Shown: one piece after another, positions 32,227 through 43,279 of the stretch | Layout: every line of letters begins with the position of its first letter | Position numbering within the stretch: the first letter of the stretch is position 1 | Assembly (NCBI GenBank): GCA_014183095.1 | Contig: JACCPH010000027.1 | Coordinates: forward strand, 82,770-146,769 | DNA: 64,000 nucleotides | Origin: Harringtonia aguacate | Taxonomy: Eukaryota > Ascomycota > Sordariomycetes > Ophiostomatales > Ophiostomataceae | Direction: 5' to 3' | Translations under genes and position numbers: made by a program | The notes under the pieces: generated by a model | What the model was told of the DNA's origin: nothing | The model's input: only the letters and a program-made list of their open reading frames with translations | Database searches by the model: none

Positions 32227-33702
32227 GACGAGGAAAGGCGGAGGGGGGAGGGGGGGGAGGGGGAAGGGGGAAGGTCGGGGGTGGTGGTGGTTGCAGGACA
32301 GCAGACGAGGCTGAGAGGGCTGAGAGGATAAGTCGCGTGTTCACAGCATCAGTGGCAGGCGCTCATGCTTGGACGGAAGTGTGAATCTCGGCACTGTGCC
32401 GTCGAGGCGATGGGCTCGCGTATCAATTCGTACACTAGAAGAATTTTGCGTACGGGTGCAGTCGCATCGTCGGTTCAATGCCAGCCAGGATGGAACCACC
32501 GACCCGTACGAGCGATAATAAATATTATTACAACACGGCTCAGCAGTGGAGAGCATACGTGCGCACGCTTTGTCCATTGTTGAAAAAGAAAAAGAAAAAA
32601 AAAATACGACTGATATCGTCATTTTAGCGCATTATCGCACCCGCTGATGGGCAATTCTTTCGACAAAGTAAGACGTAACTATTTTGAAGCCCGCCTGGCC
32701 GAATGAGGAAGGTCCTCAAATAATTTGTAGGGTTCCAGGCGTTGGCAGCTGAGTGCGCAGAGTATGTAAGATACATAATTAATATTTTGTACTATTTTGT
32801 ACGAGTATTTTGTACGAGTATTTTGTATTAATTCTTGTACCCTGTACGGAGTACTATCTTACAAAGTACTCGTACTGAATACCGTCCTAAGCGGAGGGGT
32901 TCGTCAGGCCAGCGCCCTCGCTTCAGGCCTCGGACCGGCATGTGCGTACCCACCGCCTTCCCTTGATGCTACCTCTCGGCCGGGATGCACGCAGGTAGTG
33001 CGCGCCGCGGACCTTGAAAGCTCGTGAGGAGGTCGCTGAGGGCGTCCATCGCGTGCGCTGTGGGGTCAATCACAGTGCGGTAGGTGTGTACTGGGATGCG
33101 ATGACGCACGTCAAAACGCCTTCTCGGTGGCAGAAGGTCAGATGTTCAATTGCTCCCGTGAGGCCTGCCGCAGTATGTGTTGTTAGCAGAAGACCTCTCC
33201 TTTCCTGCCTTTGCCAATTCTTCATCCTCGTGAAGTTGAAAGCCCATCCGACCGGCATCTTCCCCGGCTCTTTGGCCATTGACTTCAATTCCAGTGCATG
33301 CGCGTCCGCGATCTCTTTCGCCGTATTGGCATCGTCGCCGTGAGCCGTATCTGGATCCCCAAATGGATGCCCGCCTGCAAATCGAAAGTTTACACTTGTC
33401 TATTCTTCGGCCTCTAGATCCCGGAGCTATGGTGGGTGTTAGACGTCACGGTCGAGATTCGACCTACTCGTAGAGCTGTGTAAATTCGACGCGAACATAA
33501 CCCCCGTGGTTTCGTCGGCGAGCCTTGTGCCATGCCACACAGCACAAACAGAGTTTATTAAAATACCTCACACAGGTAGGTAGTCGGAACTTCCCCCCTC
33601 GATCACGGCGACGCCGAAAAAAATATCGCAAGATCAGAAACTACCTGACTCCGTGGACACAAGGAAAAAGGACAAAAAAAGAGGCCTTTCCATCCTGACC
33701 TC
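32227..33702. other. 1.5-kb intergenic region with AT-rich motif cluster
   Basis: Contains the permease promoter (G-rich tracts 32240-32280) and the AMP deaminase 3' flank. Between about 32590 and 32890 base composition shifts to AT-rich and short TTTTGTACGAGTA units are tandemly repeated. No gene is supported; open frames here are short and lack splice support. Confidence 0.5.
32783..32829 (+). repeat. Tandem TATTTTGTACGAG repeat
   Basis: Begins with a 10-bp partial unit TATTTTGTAC, then two exact 13-bp units TATTTTGTACGAG, then TATTTTGTATT. Just downstream are TACGGAGTAC (32844-32853) and AGTACTCGTACT (32866-32877), so the block is dense in near-palindromic GTAC words. Confidence 0.88.
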
Positions 33703-36700
33703 TTACTCTGCCTGGTTATCCGGGTTTTCGGGGCTGTCAGTGCTCCCAGGCATCTGCCCTCGCCCGCTGCTGTTGTCCTCCGTCTCGTGTGCCGGGTTCT
33801 GCAGCATGCTGTTCCGTCGCTGGCTGCGCGTCACAACCCCAGGAAAGTAGCGCGGCTCGCTTCCAGACATGTGCACCTCACCCCCGATGCTGCTTCCTGC
33901 AGGCCACGTCGCATCCTTGGACAGCACGACTGGCGAGGCCATCAGCGTTCCCGGTGTGATTTGCTGCGAGGCGGGTGCCGAACCCGACGTGGGACTGCTT
34001 GTGTTGAAATCCATCACCAGCGACGAGGCTCCAGACTTGGCTGCCGCTGGCAGTGATACGAAGCTGGCCACGCGATTCCCAGCATCCCCACCGACAGCTG
34101 CAGGCGGCGTGGTGGCAGTCATCGATAGCGCAGGAAAGGCCGTCGTCATCGACAGAGTCGGAGACTGCTGCGACATGGTGCCCGCAACGCTTCCAGGAAC
34201 TGTGTTGGAATCGTACTCGCTGCCTCTCTCCATGGGCTTCTGGGTGTATTTCTCGATCCTGTCACATCGGTCAGTCAACACCTACAAACGGGATACTATG
34301 GACGGGGAGAAGGTTGGGACGCCCCCTCCTCCTCCTCAACGTCAGCTCACATTTGCCGTTCTTCGAGAAGCGTGCTGTAGCGGAAATGCTGGCGCCGGTC
34401 AGGAATGTTGGTCTTCACCATAGTGTTACCGGCCATGCCTGGCTTGTAATAGTCCTGACCCAGCCACTGCTGCTTGACTGAAAATTCGTAACCGCTCTGC
34501 AGAACCGAGTTCCGGGCAAGCTCGCACATGTCTACCGGGCTCAGCTTGTAGATCTGCGCTGCCACGGCATACTCTTCAATTAGCGGTTCCTTGGTAAAGG
34601 CAAACTGCAGCGGGTCGTCGGTGGACAGGGACACGTTGAGGCCGCGCTTGAAGTACTGGTGGAAGGGATTGCGCTCGTAGGCCAGGAAGAGTGCGTTGTT
34701 GCTTAGCGGCGACATGGCAATGCCGATCTGCTCCAGATAGAAGATGTACTGCAGCAGCGGCACCTTGCGCAGCAAGAGGCCATGACTGATGCTGTGCGAG
34801 CACAGCGCTGCCACCGCGAGGTGTTCACTGTCGCCGGCCTCGCCGCAGTGTGGCCGCAGCAGAAACGTGTTGAACCCGCGTTGTTTGCGCCACGCGTTGA
34901 GGGTCGCCATGTTGGAGAACAGGTAGTATATCCAGTAGCTGTACGGCGGGTTCTGCTTGGAGTCCCACACGCTGGGCACGGGGAACTTCTTGTACAGACG
35001 GCGCTCGACCTTGCTTTCGTCGTCGACGCTGTCGAAGCCGATCACCCTCTGCAAGAAGATATGCAGCTTAGGGTACGCCGCTGGGTTCTTGGTCGCCGCA
35101 AACAAGGGCTCAAAGACGTTCTTGATCACCTGCTCAAACGACTCCATCAGGCCGCTAGCCTTGTAGACGTCGAAGAGCCGCGGGATTTGAATCAGCCAGC
35201 GAACATTGTGCGAGAAGAGCTTGTTGTCCACGACCCAGGCCGCCAGCTTCTCCCATTCGTCCATCGACTTCCCGTAGATGGAAATGCGCCATTCGACCAT
35301 CTGGTATTTGCTCGACTCTAGATCAGCAATAACCTCTTTGCTGATTTCGGCTAGGTAGCGCCCGTCGATATGGTTGTCCGTCTTAAGGAAGATGGTCCGC
35401 AGCCGCGACTCGCCGATAGGGTTGTACTTGAGGTTGAACTTGTCGAACCGGTGGAACGAGTCGGTGTGGGCCTGTACCATCAGCACGAGAACAAAAGCCA
35501 TCAACATTGTGTGCCTGCGGCGTGCTTCAAAGTCACTTACATGCATATCTAACGTGTCAATGCTGAGGTCGTAGGCAGTGAGGTTGATGCTGGCGAAGAC
35601 CTCTGCCAGCGTGAGATACTTGCCGTCACGGAAAAGCACGACCTCATCCGGACATTTCTTCATCTTGCTCTTGATGAACCGGAGAAGGTGCTTCTGGTTC
35701 ATGCATGCAGAGTGATGGACGTGAGTGTCGACCTTGCGGACGTTGTAGAAATCTCGATGCGGAACCCGTTTGGTATCGGCCGTCTCCTGGTACTCGTTGA
35801 GAAGCGTGTACAGGCCGAACTTGCCTTCTAGATACTGCAGTCGCCGGTAGGCAAAGCTTTTGCTGGGTCCATCGGTGGAGAGCGACAGAATGGGTTCCAG
35901 ATCCATGTAAAACTCGCGCAGCGAGGGCACATCGATTATAGGCGTGTCAACGGCTGCAGCCTTGTCGTTCTCGAACACTTGGTATACGCCAGTGTCGTCC
36001 AGTCGGAACGTCATTTCGCTTTCATCTGGCAGAGGCCTCAAATCTTCCATGTCAAAGTCTTCGCCAATGTTTTGTCCCGGCTTGCGTTTCATTTTTGCCG
36101 CCTTTTTTGGAGTCTCAGATCCGTTATCCGACTTTGACGCTTCCTGCTGCTGTGCTTGAACATTGACAACGCTGTTGGCTACGCTGTTGGCTACGCTGTT
36201 TGCAGTGCGTGTCCCGTTGACGGCCGCATCGTGCTCGGCTGCCCAGGCTGGTTCTGGCGGTGGCGGGTAGATGACCCAGTTCGGGTCGTCCTTGGGGTTA
36301 TCAGCAGGCCCCTGGAGCGACAGGCGGATGTACTTGTGGCGCAGATCAATGACTTTTTGAACATTCCTAAAAATGTTCGTCAACTCGGACGTGATCTGCG
36401 GGTCCGCGTCGGCATATGTGCTGCTCCCGATGCCAGCCGGCTCCCCAACGCTGAGTCCATGTTCGCTCACGCCAGCTGTAATCACCGTCGCCGCCGCAGC
36501 TGCCCCTGATCTCGGGCCGCTGGTAAACGAGCGGTGGGGGGCTGGAATTCCAGGAACGCCGGCGTTGCTTTCGGTGCTTGGAAATGAGGCGTCGGCAACG
36601 GCAGCAGCAGCATCGCTGGAACCAACCCCCAGGCTGGAGGTTGGCCGGTAAGATGGGATTTCAGAGAACCTGCTGCTGTGCGATAACCTCGGCGGAGCGT

Positions 36701-37353
36701 GGTTCGGGTCACCGTAGGAAGCTTGAATAACCGGGCTCTCAAATGGAGTCCGCTGGAGCTGCTCTAGCTGCTGGGATTGCTGCTGAGTTGCTACCTTTTG
36801 CAAATCAAGTTGGCTCTGCTGGTAGAACAGTTTGGCATCGCTCTGGCTCATCTGCCGCTCTGCCACTGGGTCGTAAAATGCCGTTCTCTTGGGAAAGTCC
36901 CGTGGAAGCATGCCCTCCTGCATGGATGCCGGGTCACTGGATACGGCCTCCTCGTCCGTGTCGACATTTTTATCCGAGCCGCCCGCGCCCTTCCCGCCGG
37001 ACACTTTGCGTAAGTTGTGGGCTCCTGCAAAGGCACCCATGCGAAGGCGTCTGATTTCGCCTGCCTCGGTGCCTGTCAAGTTATCTTGTTCCTCTTCATT
37101 ATCGGACTCCGCAGTGGCAGCCAGATACGGGTTTGGAGGTGAGTTGGACGTGGAGCGAGAAGCCGTTTCGCTCAGCGTAAAGGCGTGGTCTCGTCGGGAG
37201 CCTTGCACATTGTCAGACAAGGCCAATCAGAGATGATAGGAATAGCACAGGTGTAAAAAGACAACCTCAAGCTCTCACGACAAGATGTCGCACAGCTTCT
37301 TCGAACTAGCCGCCACAGCCGCCACGCTCAACCTCCTGAGACATACCAGGCAT
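33703..37353 (-). CDS. AMD1: AMP deaminase
   Basis: Converts AMP to IMP and ammonia in purine recycling; cytosolic, zinc-dependent. Exons in transcript order are 37347..37353 (predicted, 7 nt, ATGCCTG), 35541..37201, 34351..35471 and 33703..34258, giving 1114 residues. The long N-terminal regulatory region is Ser/Gln/Ala-rich; an ANSV repeat lies at 36169-36201. Catalytic hallmarks: KVDTHVHHSACMNQKHLLRF (zinc ligands His-x-His), LDMHAHTDSFHRFDKFNLKY, the HCGEAGD segment and SLSTDDPLQFAFTKEPLIEE. A C-terminal Ser/Pro/Gly-rich tail is unusually long. The 5' end is inferred: no in-frame ATG exists near the start of exon 2, and only the 7-nt exon with a GTATGT donor and CTGAC branch gave an open frame. 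A start inside exon 2 (Met of RRLRMGAFAG) is the alternative. Confidence 0.92.
36169..36201 (-). repeat. 12-bp tandem repeat encoding Ala-Asn-Ser-Val
   Basis: Two exact copies of ACGCTGTTGGCT (36169-36180, 36181-36192) and a partial third, in frame within the AMP deaminase regulatory region. On the coding strand they give consecutive ANSV units. Confidence 0.88.
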
Positions 37354-38036
37354 GACACTCGTGGATTCTCTGACACAGTTTCAATTGCAATGGATATGAA
37401 GTCTGCTTGTCGCAGTCGTGGAATAACAAGGGCCTGTGGCGAGAAAAAGAAAAAAAGAAGAAGAAAATTAAAAGAGAGGCGGTCAGTTATGACTCCTCGT
37501 GGCGAGGTTTGCAAGAGCCCTTTCAGGGTTTAGCTGGCGCGGGGACAGGGAGGCGACAGGGAGGCGGGGATATAGAAATAGTGAAAAAAGAAGGCTCAAT
37601 TCCTTGCGCGCGACAGATACAGGGGCTCGGTCATGGATGAGTGAGAGGAAGGATGAGTTGAGGAAATGTGACGAAAGCGGAGGAGAGTACTGGTATGGTG
37701 AAAGAATATGCTGTGTAACTCGTACTTGTATAAAAAAAAAAGACGAGGAGCTTACATATGTACATATTCTAACAAAGATAAGTTATCAACGCGCTGTGAC
37801 GTCGCCCTTGATAGTTGATAGGTCCCTAACGACGGTAATGGAAGTCAGCTGTAGGTGTTCCTGAGGCACTAAAAACAGCAACAGCACTAGCGGCATAGCT
37901 TATTTTCGGGCGAGATAATGTTGTGCGTTGCTATGCTCGTTCTGGATAAGGATAGAAAATGCAATTGCTTGATCTGTTCTCGTCGCTATGGACTGTCTAA
38001 CAACAGAGTCGCCTCTGGCTCCTGATCAACAGTTCA
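37354..38036. other. Intergenic, AMP deaminase promoter
   Basis: 683 bp between two minus-strand genes. A purine-rich stretch (GAGAAAAAGAAAAAAAG near 37440) would be pyrimidine-rich on the coding strand, typical of a fungal promoter. An AT-rich segment with a TACTTGTATA word lies near 37720. No gene seen. Confidence 0.5.
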
Positions 38037-39339
38037 TCAGCCAGCCTTGACGGCGCTGATATTCCGTGCTCGCGACGGACGCTTGCGTCCATCCATGGAG
38101 TAGAGCCCTCCAGCGAAGAACACGAGCGCAGCCCCTGCCAAGGTCCCCGGCGCCAGACGGTTCCCAAACAGCCAGATACTAAAGAGCAGGCTGACAAGCT
38201 TGCGAATGTTCAGCACAATGGTCACGGTCAGTGCCGACGACGCCGCCGCCAAGAGGTTGACGCCGCGGATGCAGGCATACTGGGTCAAGACATTGAGAAC
38301 GAGAAACACGAGCTGGCTCGGGAGCTGAACCTGCTCGACGCTTTTCCGAATGCTCGCCGATACCGGCTGCGCGTCTAGCGTGTCGGCAAAGGGAAGCATC
38401 AACGGCGCGCTATCGGCCAGGCGTAGGAATTGGCGATAGAGCGACGGTATAAACGGAGTAAAGAGGGGAATAGACAAGAGGTGCGAGTAAAAGAGGTTTT
38501 CCTTCCACTGGGGGCCGTACTTCCGGTAGGTCTCTTCGGTGTACAGCCCCATGATGGCAGACAGCACTTGAGCCACAAAGAGGATGGACAAGCCGGTCAT
38601 AAAGCTGACGCTGCCGTCGGTGGCCTCCTCGGTAGCGCCCTTGGTTTGGGCATCGGACCAGGCGGCCGTCACCACGCCAATGGTCAGCAGGATGACAGCG
38701 ACGATCTGGATGCGGGAGTACGCCTTGCCGTAAAGAGAGCCGGCTATCATGGTAGTGATGCTGCCCCCGGAGCGCAGGATAATGTGGACGGGGACGGAGA
38801 TATTGTAGCTGAAAGCGTGATTGTTCAAGACATTGATACTGAAGAACAGGACTATGTTGATCAGCCAACGCCGCAGGGGAACCTTGTTTGGTCGGATGAA
38901 GAAAGGCGGGCGGTCCGGGTCAAATTGAGAAACGTAGCCGGTGGCAGCCACGAACACAAACTGAACAAAAGTCAGAAGAGTACCTAGATGATTAGCACGG
39001 GGCAACACAAGAAGAGCGGCAAAAACAGAGAGGGAACCCACCACTGGCCGGCTCGACCTTGATGATGGCCTCGAGCGCAAAGACGTTGGAGCAGCAGCCG
39101 CCAAAGATGAGGCCCAGCATGGCCCCAATGGTTAGCCATTGTGGAATGGTCTCGATAAAGATGCGGCCGGCCAGCGCCATGGCCCGCGAGAAGACGGGGC
39201 GGTCGTCGTCGACGCCGTACATCTCGGCCTTCTCCAGCGAGGGGGCGGCGTTGATCACTCGGGGTCCGGGTGGGGGTGCCACATGTTTGGGAGGCTTGTG
39301 CGAAGTTTGGCGGCGTCGGGAGTTGGTGTTGGCGGTCAT
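38037..39339 (-). CDS. YEA4: UDP-GlcNAc-type nucleotide-sugar transporter (Yea4/SLC35B4-like)
   Basis: Exons in transcript order are 39042..39339 and 38037..38983 (intron 58 nt), giving 414 residues. The cytosolic N-terminal tail is Pro/Arg-rich. About ten membrane segments follow: IGAMLGLIFGGCCSNVFALE, LLTFVQFVFVAATGYVSQF, RWLINIVLFFSINVLNNHAF, a conserved ISVPVHIILRSGGSITTMIA loop-helix, IQIVAVILLTIGVVTAAWSD, SFMTGLSILFVAQVLSAIMG with LYTEETYRKYGPQWKENLFY, the FLVLNVLTQYACIRGVNLLA segment, and LTVTIVLNIRKLVSLLFSIW. These match the UAA transporter family represented by yeast Yea4 (ER UDP-N-acetylglucosamine import for chitin-related synthesis). Substrate is an inference from that relative; UDP-xylose is also possible in this family. 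It ends with a basic KRPSRARN tail. Confidence 0.88.
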
Positions 39340-41202
39340 TTACACGGTAGCGATGCGGCCGGAGTCTGTTCAGTCTGCTTAGGTATGTTCCTGGCGTTGG
39401 ACCAAGAGCACTGTGGCACTGTCGTGGTGTCGTTGCGATCGCGAAAGAGAGTCGTGAAGCAGGGGCGTGGTTAGATGGAAGCGGGTGATACTGTCTGTCG
39501 AGTGGAGCGAGGTCCTGGCTGGGGAGGTCTGTCGAACAAATGTAGTCGTGGGATTGCAAGATGTAAAGAATGCGGCCAAGATGCGAAAAGAATGAGTGTC
39601 GTATTGTGGGCGACTGAGTGTTGTGGGAAAAGACTCCGTCGTAGCCGCCTCAGCCTGCGGACCGAATCGTCTACAACTCGGCAGTCAAGTGTGTGCCTGG
39701 CAGCTCGCAATCAGCCCTGGCCGTGCCCCCCCTGCAGTCCTCGTAGTCCGCGTGTAGACACCCCCCCTTCTGCGTATTTCTCTGCGTCGGTGGATCTGCT
39801 CTCTGGTGTCTTTTGCCTGGCCGCTGCGCTGACCCTACCTGCATCAAAGTTCCAAGTGGCCACAAAGCACAGAAAAAGGAAACGTAGCGTGCGGAAAGTA
39901 CGGTGGGTGGAGATCCAATCGGCGGGTCGATTAATTGCTGCGCTGCTGAGGGAGGGGCGTGGGCGGACGGGACAGGGGACGGAAAACGTACTCGTACCGG
40001 ACACTACAAGGACGAAACCAGAGCCAAGCCAGCGCGCGCCAAGTTGAAAAAAGTAGGGCCAGCCGGGAATATGTGATATTCACCGAAAGCACATGCGACA
40101 ATAGAAAAAAAAATGCTACTGCGGCGCCAATGCCAGCAATGGAAAGCACGGTGAAGTAATATGCACTCTTTTGTATGGTATACGTGTTTGCTTCCTCGTA
40201 AGATACAAGTACGAGTATCCGTACTGGTACGCTCCTGCCATCCACCTGGTCTTACATTGCCGAAAAGGGTAAGCATAAACGCAGCATTTTGCGCAGGGGC
40301 GACGCGGCCCTATTACGGCCATCACAGTACGAAGGCACCTTCCCGACAGCGCCGAGCCGCCTGAATGTTAACGCACGTGAAATGCAAGGAATACTGTGCC
40401 CCACTGGCAGCTGACACGGTGTCAAACACGACTCGGCATCCGCCGCTGCAACAATGCGTGTAATGAGTGAGCCAGCTTAAAAGAGCCCGCCGCCGAATTC
40501 TGTGGCTTAACGCCCCTGATATTCCCGCCAAAGGGAACCGTTCTAGAAGACTAGCTGGAGATTGGGATCGACTTAGCCAACCGAATCGCCACGCCTGGGC
40601 TATTCATTAGTCACAGATCAAGACAAGTCACGAAAGCGTTCACAGAATGCCCACATTCGCAAAAAAAAAAAAAAAAGCAATTCATATGACGTTCTTGCGC
40701 TGATTTGACGGCCAGTCTACAAATACGGTATATGCCAATGCACCAAGTCTCATCCGTACCTGCATCTCTCTCCAAGTAGGTACAGTGCCTAATGATATCG
40801 CGCCACCGAGACCGGCGAAGGTCTCGGTGCCGTTTTGTTCTGACGGCATGCTCGAATGCCTGTATAGACTCTACAACGTACCAGGCAGCTGTCGCGGAAG
40901 ATGTTCATAGCCCGTCCCGTTCATTCGCGCACAGATATCGGATCGTCTCTAGCCAAGCTTTCGTCGCGACTGTCCTCCGGCAAAGGACCCCCGCAGACGA
41001 CAACCACCATCGTCGGCACCTTGGGTCACTACCCTTTCCTTCCCAAGGTCCGTGTATGCGCCGGTCTTCTATCCGTGCCACCTAGCAAAAGGACGACAGG
41101 CACATTCTGTGCCAGCAGCCCAGAAACTTGGAGGAGCGGCGGAACATCCACGACAGCTTCCAACATGCTCTATCCCACTCTGGCTGCTGCTTTGCAGCGC
41201 GC
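39340..41202. other. 1.86-kb intergenic region
   Basis: Holds the YEA4 promoter and the 3' flank of the PP2A gene. It contains an A-rich run around 40661-40675, an AT/GTAC-word cluster at about 40195-40235 (AGATACAAGTACGAGTATCCG) and a C9 run near 39728. Open frames here are not gene-like. No feature with function can be assigned. Confidence 0.5.
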
Positions 41203-43279
41203 CTACAGAGCGGAAAACACAAACAACTGTGTGCGTTAGCTCCTACGAACGAAAGCATGCAACATAAAACGAGAAAGAGAGAGTGTGTGTAGTAGGGGAA
41301 TGGAAGGAGGGAGCACATACGTTATTTGTAGCGGCGATAGCGATACTGTCCTCGAACGGGTGCCAGCTCATATGCAGGATCTTCTTGTTAAAGTCGATCT
41401 GGTCCGCATCAGTCTCCTTTCGCATCCGTTGGCCCTGACCGCCTGGGCTGCCTGCCCTAGAGCTGCCCTTCTTGCCGCCGTTGGCTGTTGGGCTCGTCGA
41501 CATGTTGATCGGTGTGGACACTCCAACTTTCTTAGCCTTGAAGGCAGACTTGTCGGCTTGTAATACCACTTCCATCTCCTTCTCGGGGTCGGTGGGATAG
41601 ATCATGAAGTTGTTGTTGTAGCTGCCCGTCATCACGTTCTTCGCATCGCCCGAGAAAACGACCTCGAATTTGTCGAATATGCTATCATTTTCGTATGTAT
41701 CACATAGCCGCGGCCGGAGGTGTTCGTGGATCGGGATGGTCTTCACAGGCTGTCGCTCCATGTTCACATCCCAGATCTTGACGGTGAGATAGTCGCGGGA
41801 AAGAATGTAGCGGCCATCGTAGGAGAAGCGCACGTCTGAGATGGACGATATGATCTCAGAGAAGAAGGAGCGTGACTGGGGGTCTTCTTCTTGTTCGAAT
41901 ACTGCAGAACACATGCATGTTAGCATAAGGGTCGCGGAACACCGGCTTCCAGCAAGCCAATCCAGCCCCCAAACCCGTACGTACATTTTGCGTGTTGGTC
42001 GCAGAGCGCGCTCTCGCGCATGTCGGCCAGCTTGATAGTGCCTTTTGAACTGGCGTACATGAACCAGTTGCAGCTGAGCGGATGGAACTCAGCTGCCGTG
42101 ATCACCTCGGTCAGCTCCTCCATGTTGGCCGGCTTGATGTCGACAATGTTGAAGCTCTGGTCCTGGATGTTGAGGTTCCAAAGGTTTATGCGGAGATCAT
42201 CGCTGCTGATAAATGTTTCTTCGTCGCTGTTGACAGAGATGCTGTTGATGTGATAGGCGTGCGCATTGGCATATGTCCGGCGAGGAACAGCTGCCACGAC
42301 GGTATCGTGGTGCGTCAACCGCGGAAGCTTCAGATCACTGGCGTTCCTAAAATGTACGCTGGGCAGCGGCCGTGAAGCACCACCACCCAGGCCGCCTGGT
42401 GTGAGGTCATGAGACAGGTTGTTCTCTGCCACCACTTTGAGCGATTTCTCAAACACTTTCCATAACTTGATCGTCTTGTCGTTTGTCGACAGCAGGTAGT
42501 GTGACGCGTTCTGTCGACGGCACCACTTTATCTTGTTGATCTTCTCTTCAATCTCCAGAGATTTCAGATAGTCGAACTCCGGCTCGTGGGACTGGAACTC
42601 GGTGTGGAACTTGTATTCGCATGTTTTCTTCTGCAAGGTTGGGCCGGGGCCCACCATGATATCAGTCACCGGTCCTTCTCCCCCCCTCCTCCTCCCCCTG
42701 GGCGCTGTCATGGGTCTCTGAACTTACTGTCTCGTTTCTTTCAAAGAGAACAACGCGGCCACCTTTATCGCCTGTTGCCAGGTAATTCCCGGTGTGATCA
42801 AACTCAACCGTAGAGATGATATCCGCTGCGAGAGCAATGGTCAGTCAGACTGTCCACCACCGGCACCTGCTAGGCCAGATCTTCACCGAAGGAGTGCTAC
42901 ACCCCCACCCTTCTCCAAGTTGCATGTAGAGAGCCTGCATGCGACATTCTGTCTTACCTTCGGTGATATCTTCTACATCTCCCTTGTCGCCGAAGCATCT
43001 GTGGCGTTGATGTTAGAAAACGGAAAACCTAAACCAGCAAGCATTGTGTGTGCGTGTGACACGAGTGTTCCGAGGCGGGCTTTCTCCCCGCTGAGCTCGG
43101 CTGAGCTCAGTTGTACCGATCGGGTGCGCCATTGCGGCCTTGGGCCGCAATGAGCAACCGTCGCAAGAGCAGGCAGCCGTCGCGACGGCAAAAGGGATGT
43201 CTGGTGAAGAGAGGATATCAGGAGGAGTCACATACTGTGTGAACTTCCACGTCGGGGAGTTCGCGTCTGCATCCACCAT
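41203..43279 (-). CDS. CDC55: PP2A regulatory B subunit (B55/PR55, Cdc55-like)
   Basis: Exons in transcript order are 43236..43279, 42958..42998, 42728..42825, 41985..42630, 41321..41901 and 41203..41226, giving 477 residues. Each split codon reconstructs the family sequence, for example KFTQCFGDKGDVEDITEADI and HAKLFEQEEDP. The seven-bladed WD40 propeller runs through most of the protein; the family motifs DYLKSLEIEEKINKIKWC, RINLWNLNIQDQSFNIVDIK, EFHPLSCNWFMYASSKGTIK and SFFSEIISSISDVRFSYDGR are intact. The final 24-nt exon encodes LFVFSAL and stop, the conserved end. The B subunit directs protein phosphatase 2A to mitotic and stress substrates. An Ala/Gly/Ser/Lys insertion (GGKKGSSRAGSPGG) near residue 425 is a fungal-type expansion. 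Confidence 0.96.

Noticed and set aside
33449..33465. GGTCGAGATTCGACC inverted repeat as a tRNA T-arm
   Set aside because: No acceptor, D or anticodon stems fit around it; it is a short chance palindrome.
37202..37226. AMP deaminase starting at 37226
   Set aside because: The codon there is TTG, not ATG, and the segment is better read as the end of intron 1.
39475..40047. Plus-strand frame of 190 codons
   Set aside because: Arg/Ser/Cys-rich, no homology pattern; overlaps the YEA4 promoter.
40661..40675. Poly-A run as a retrotransposon tail
   Set aside because: No element body, target-site duplication or reverse-transcriptase frame is adjacent.
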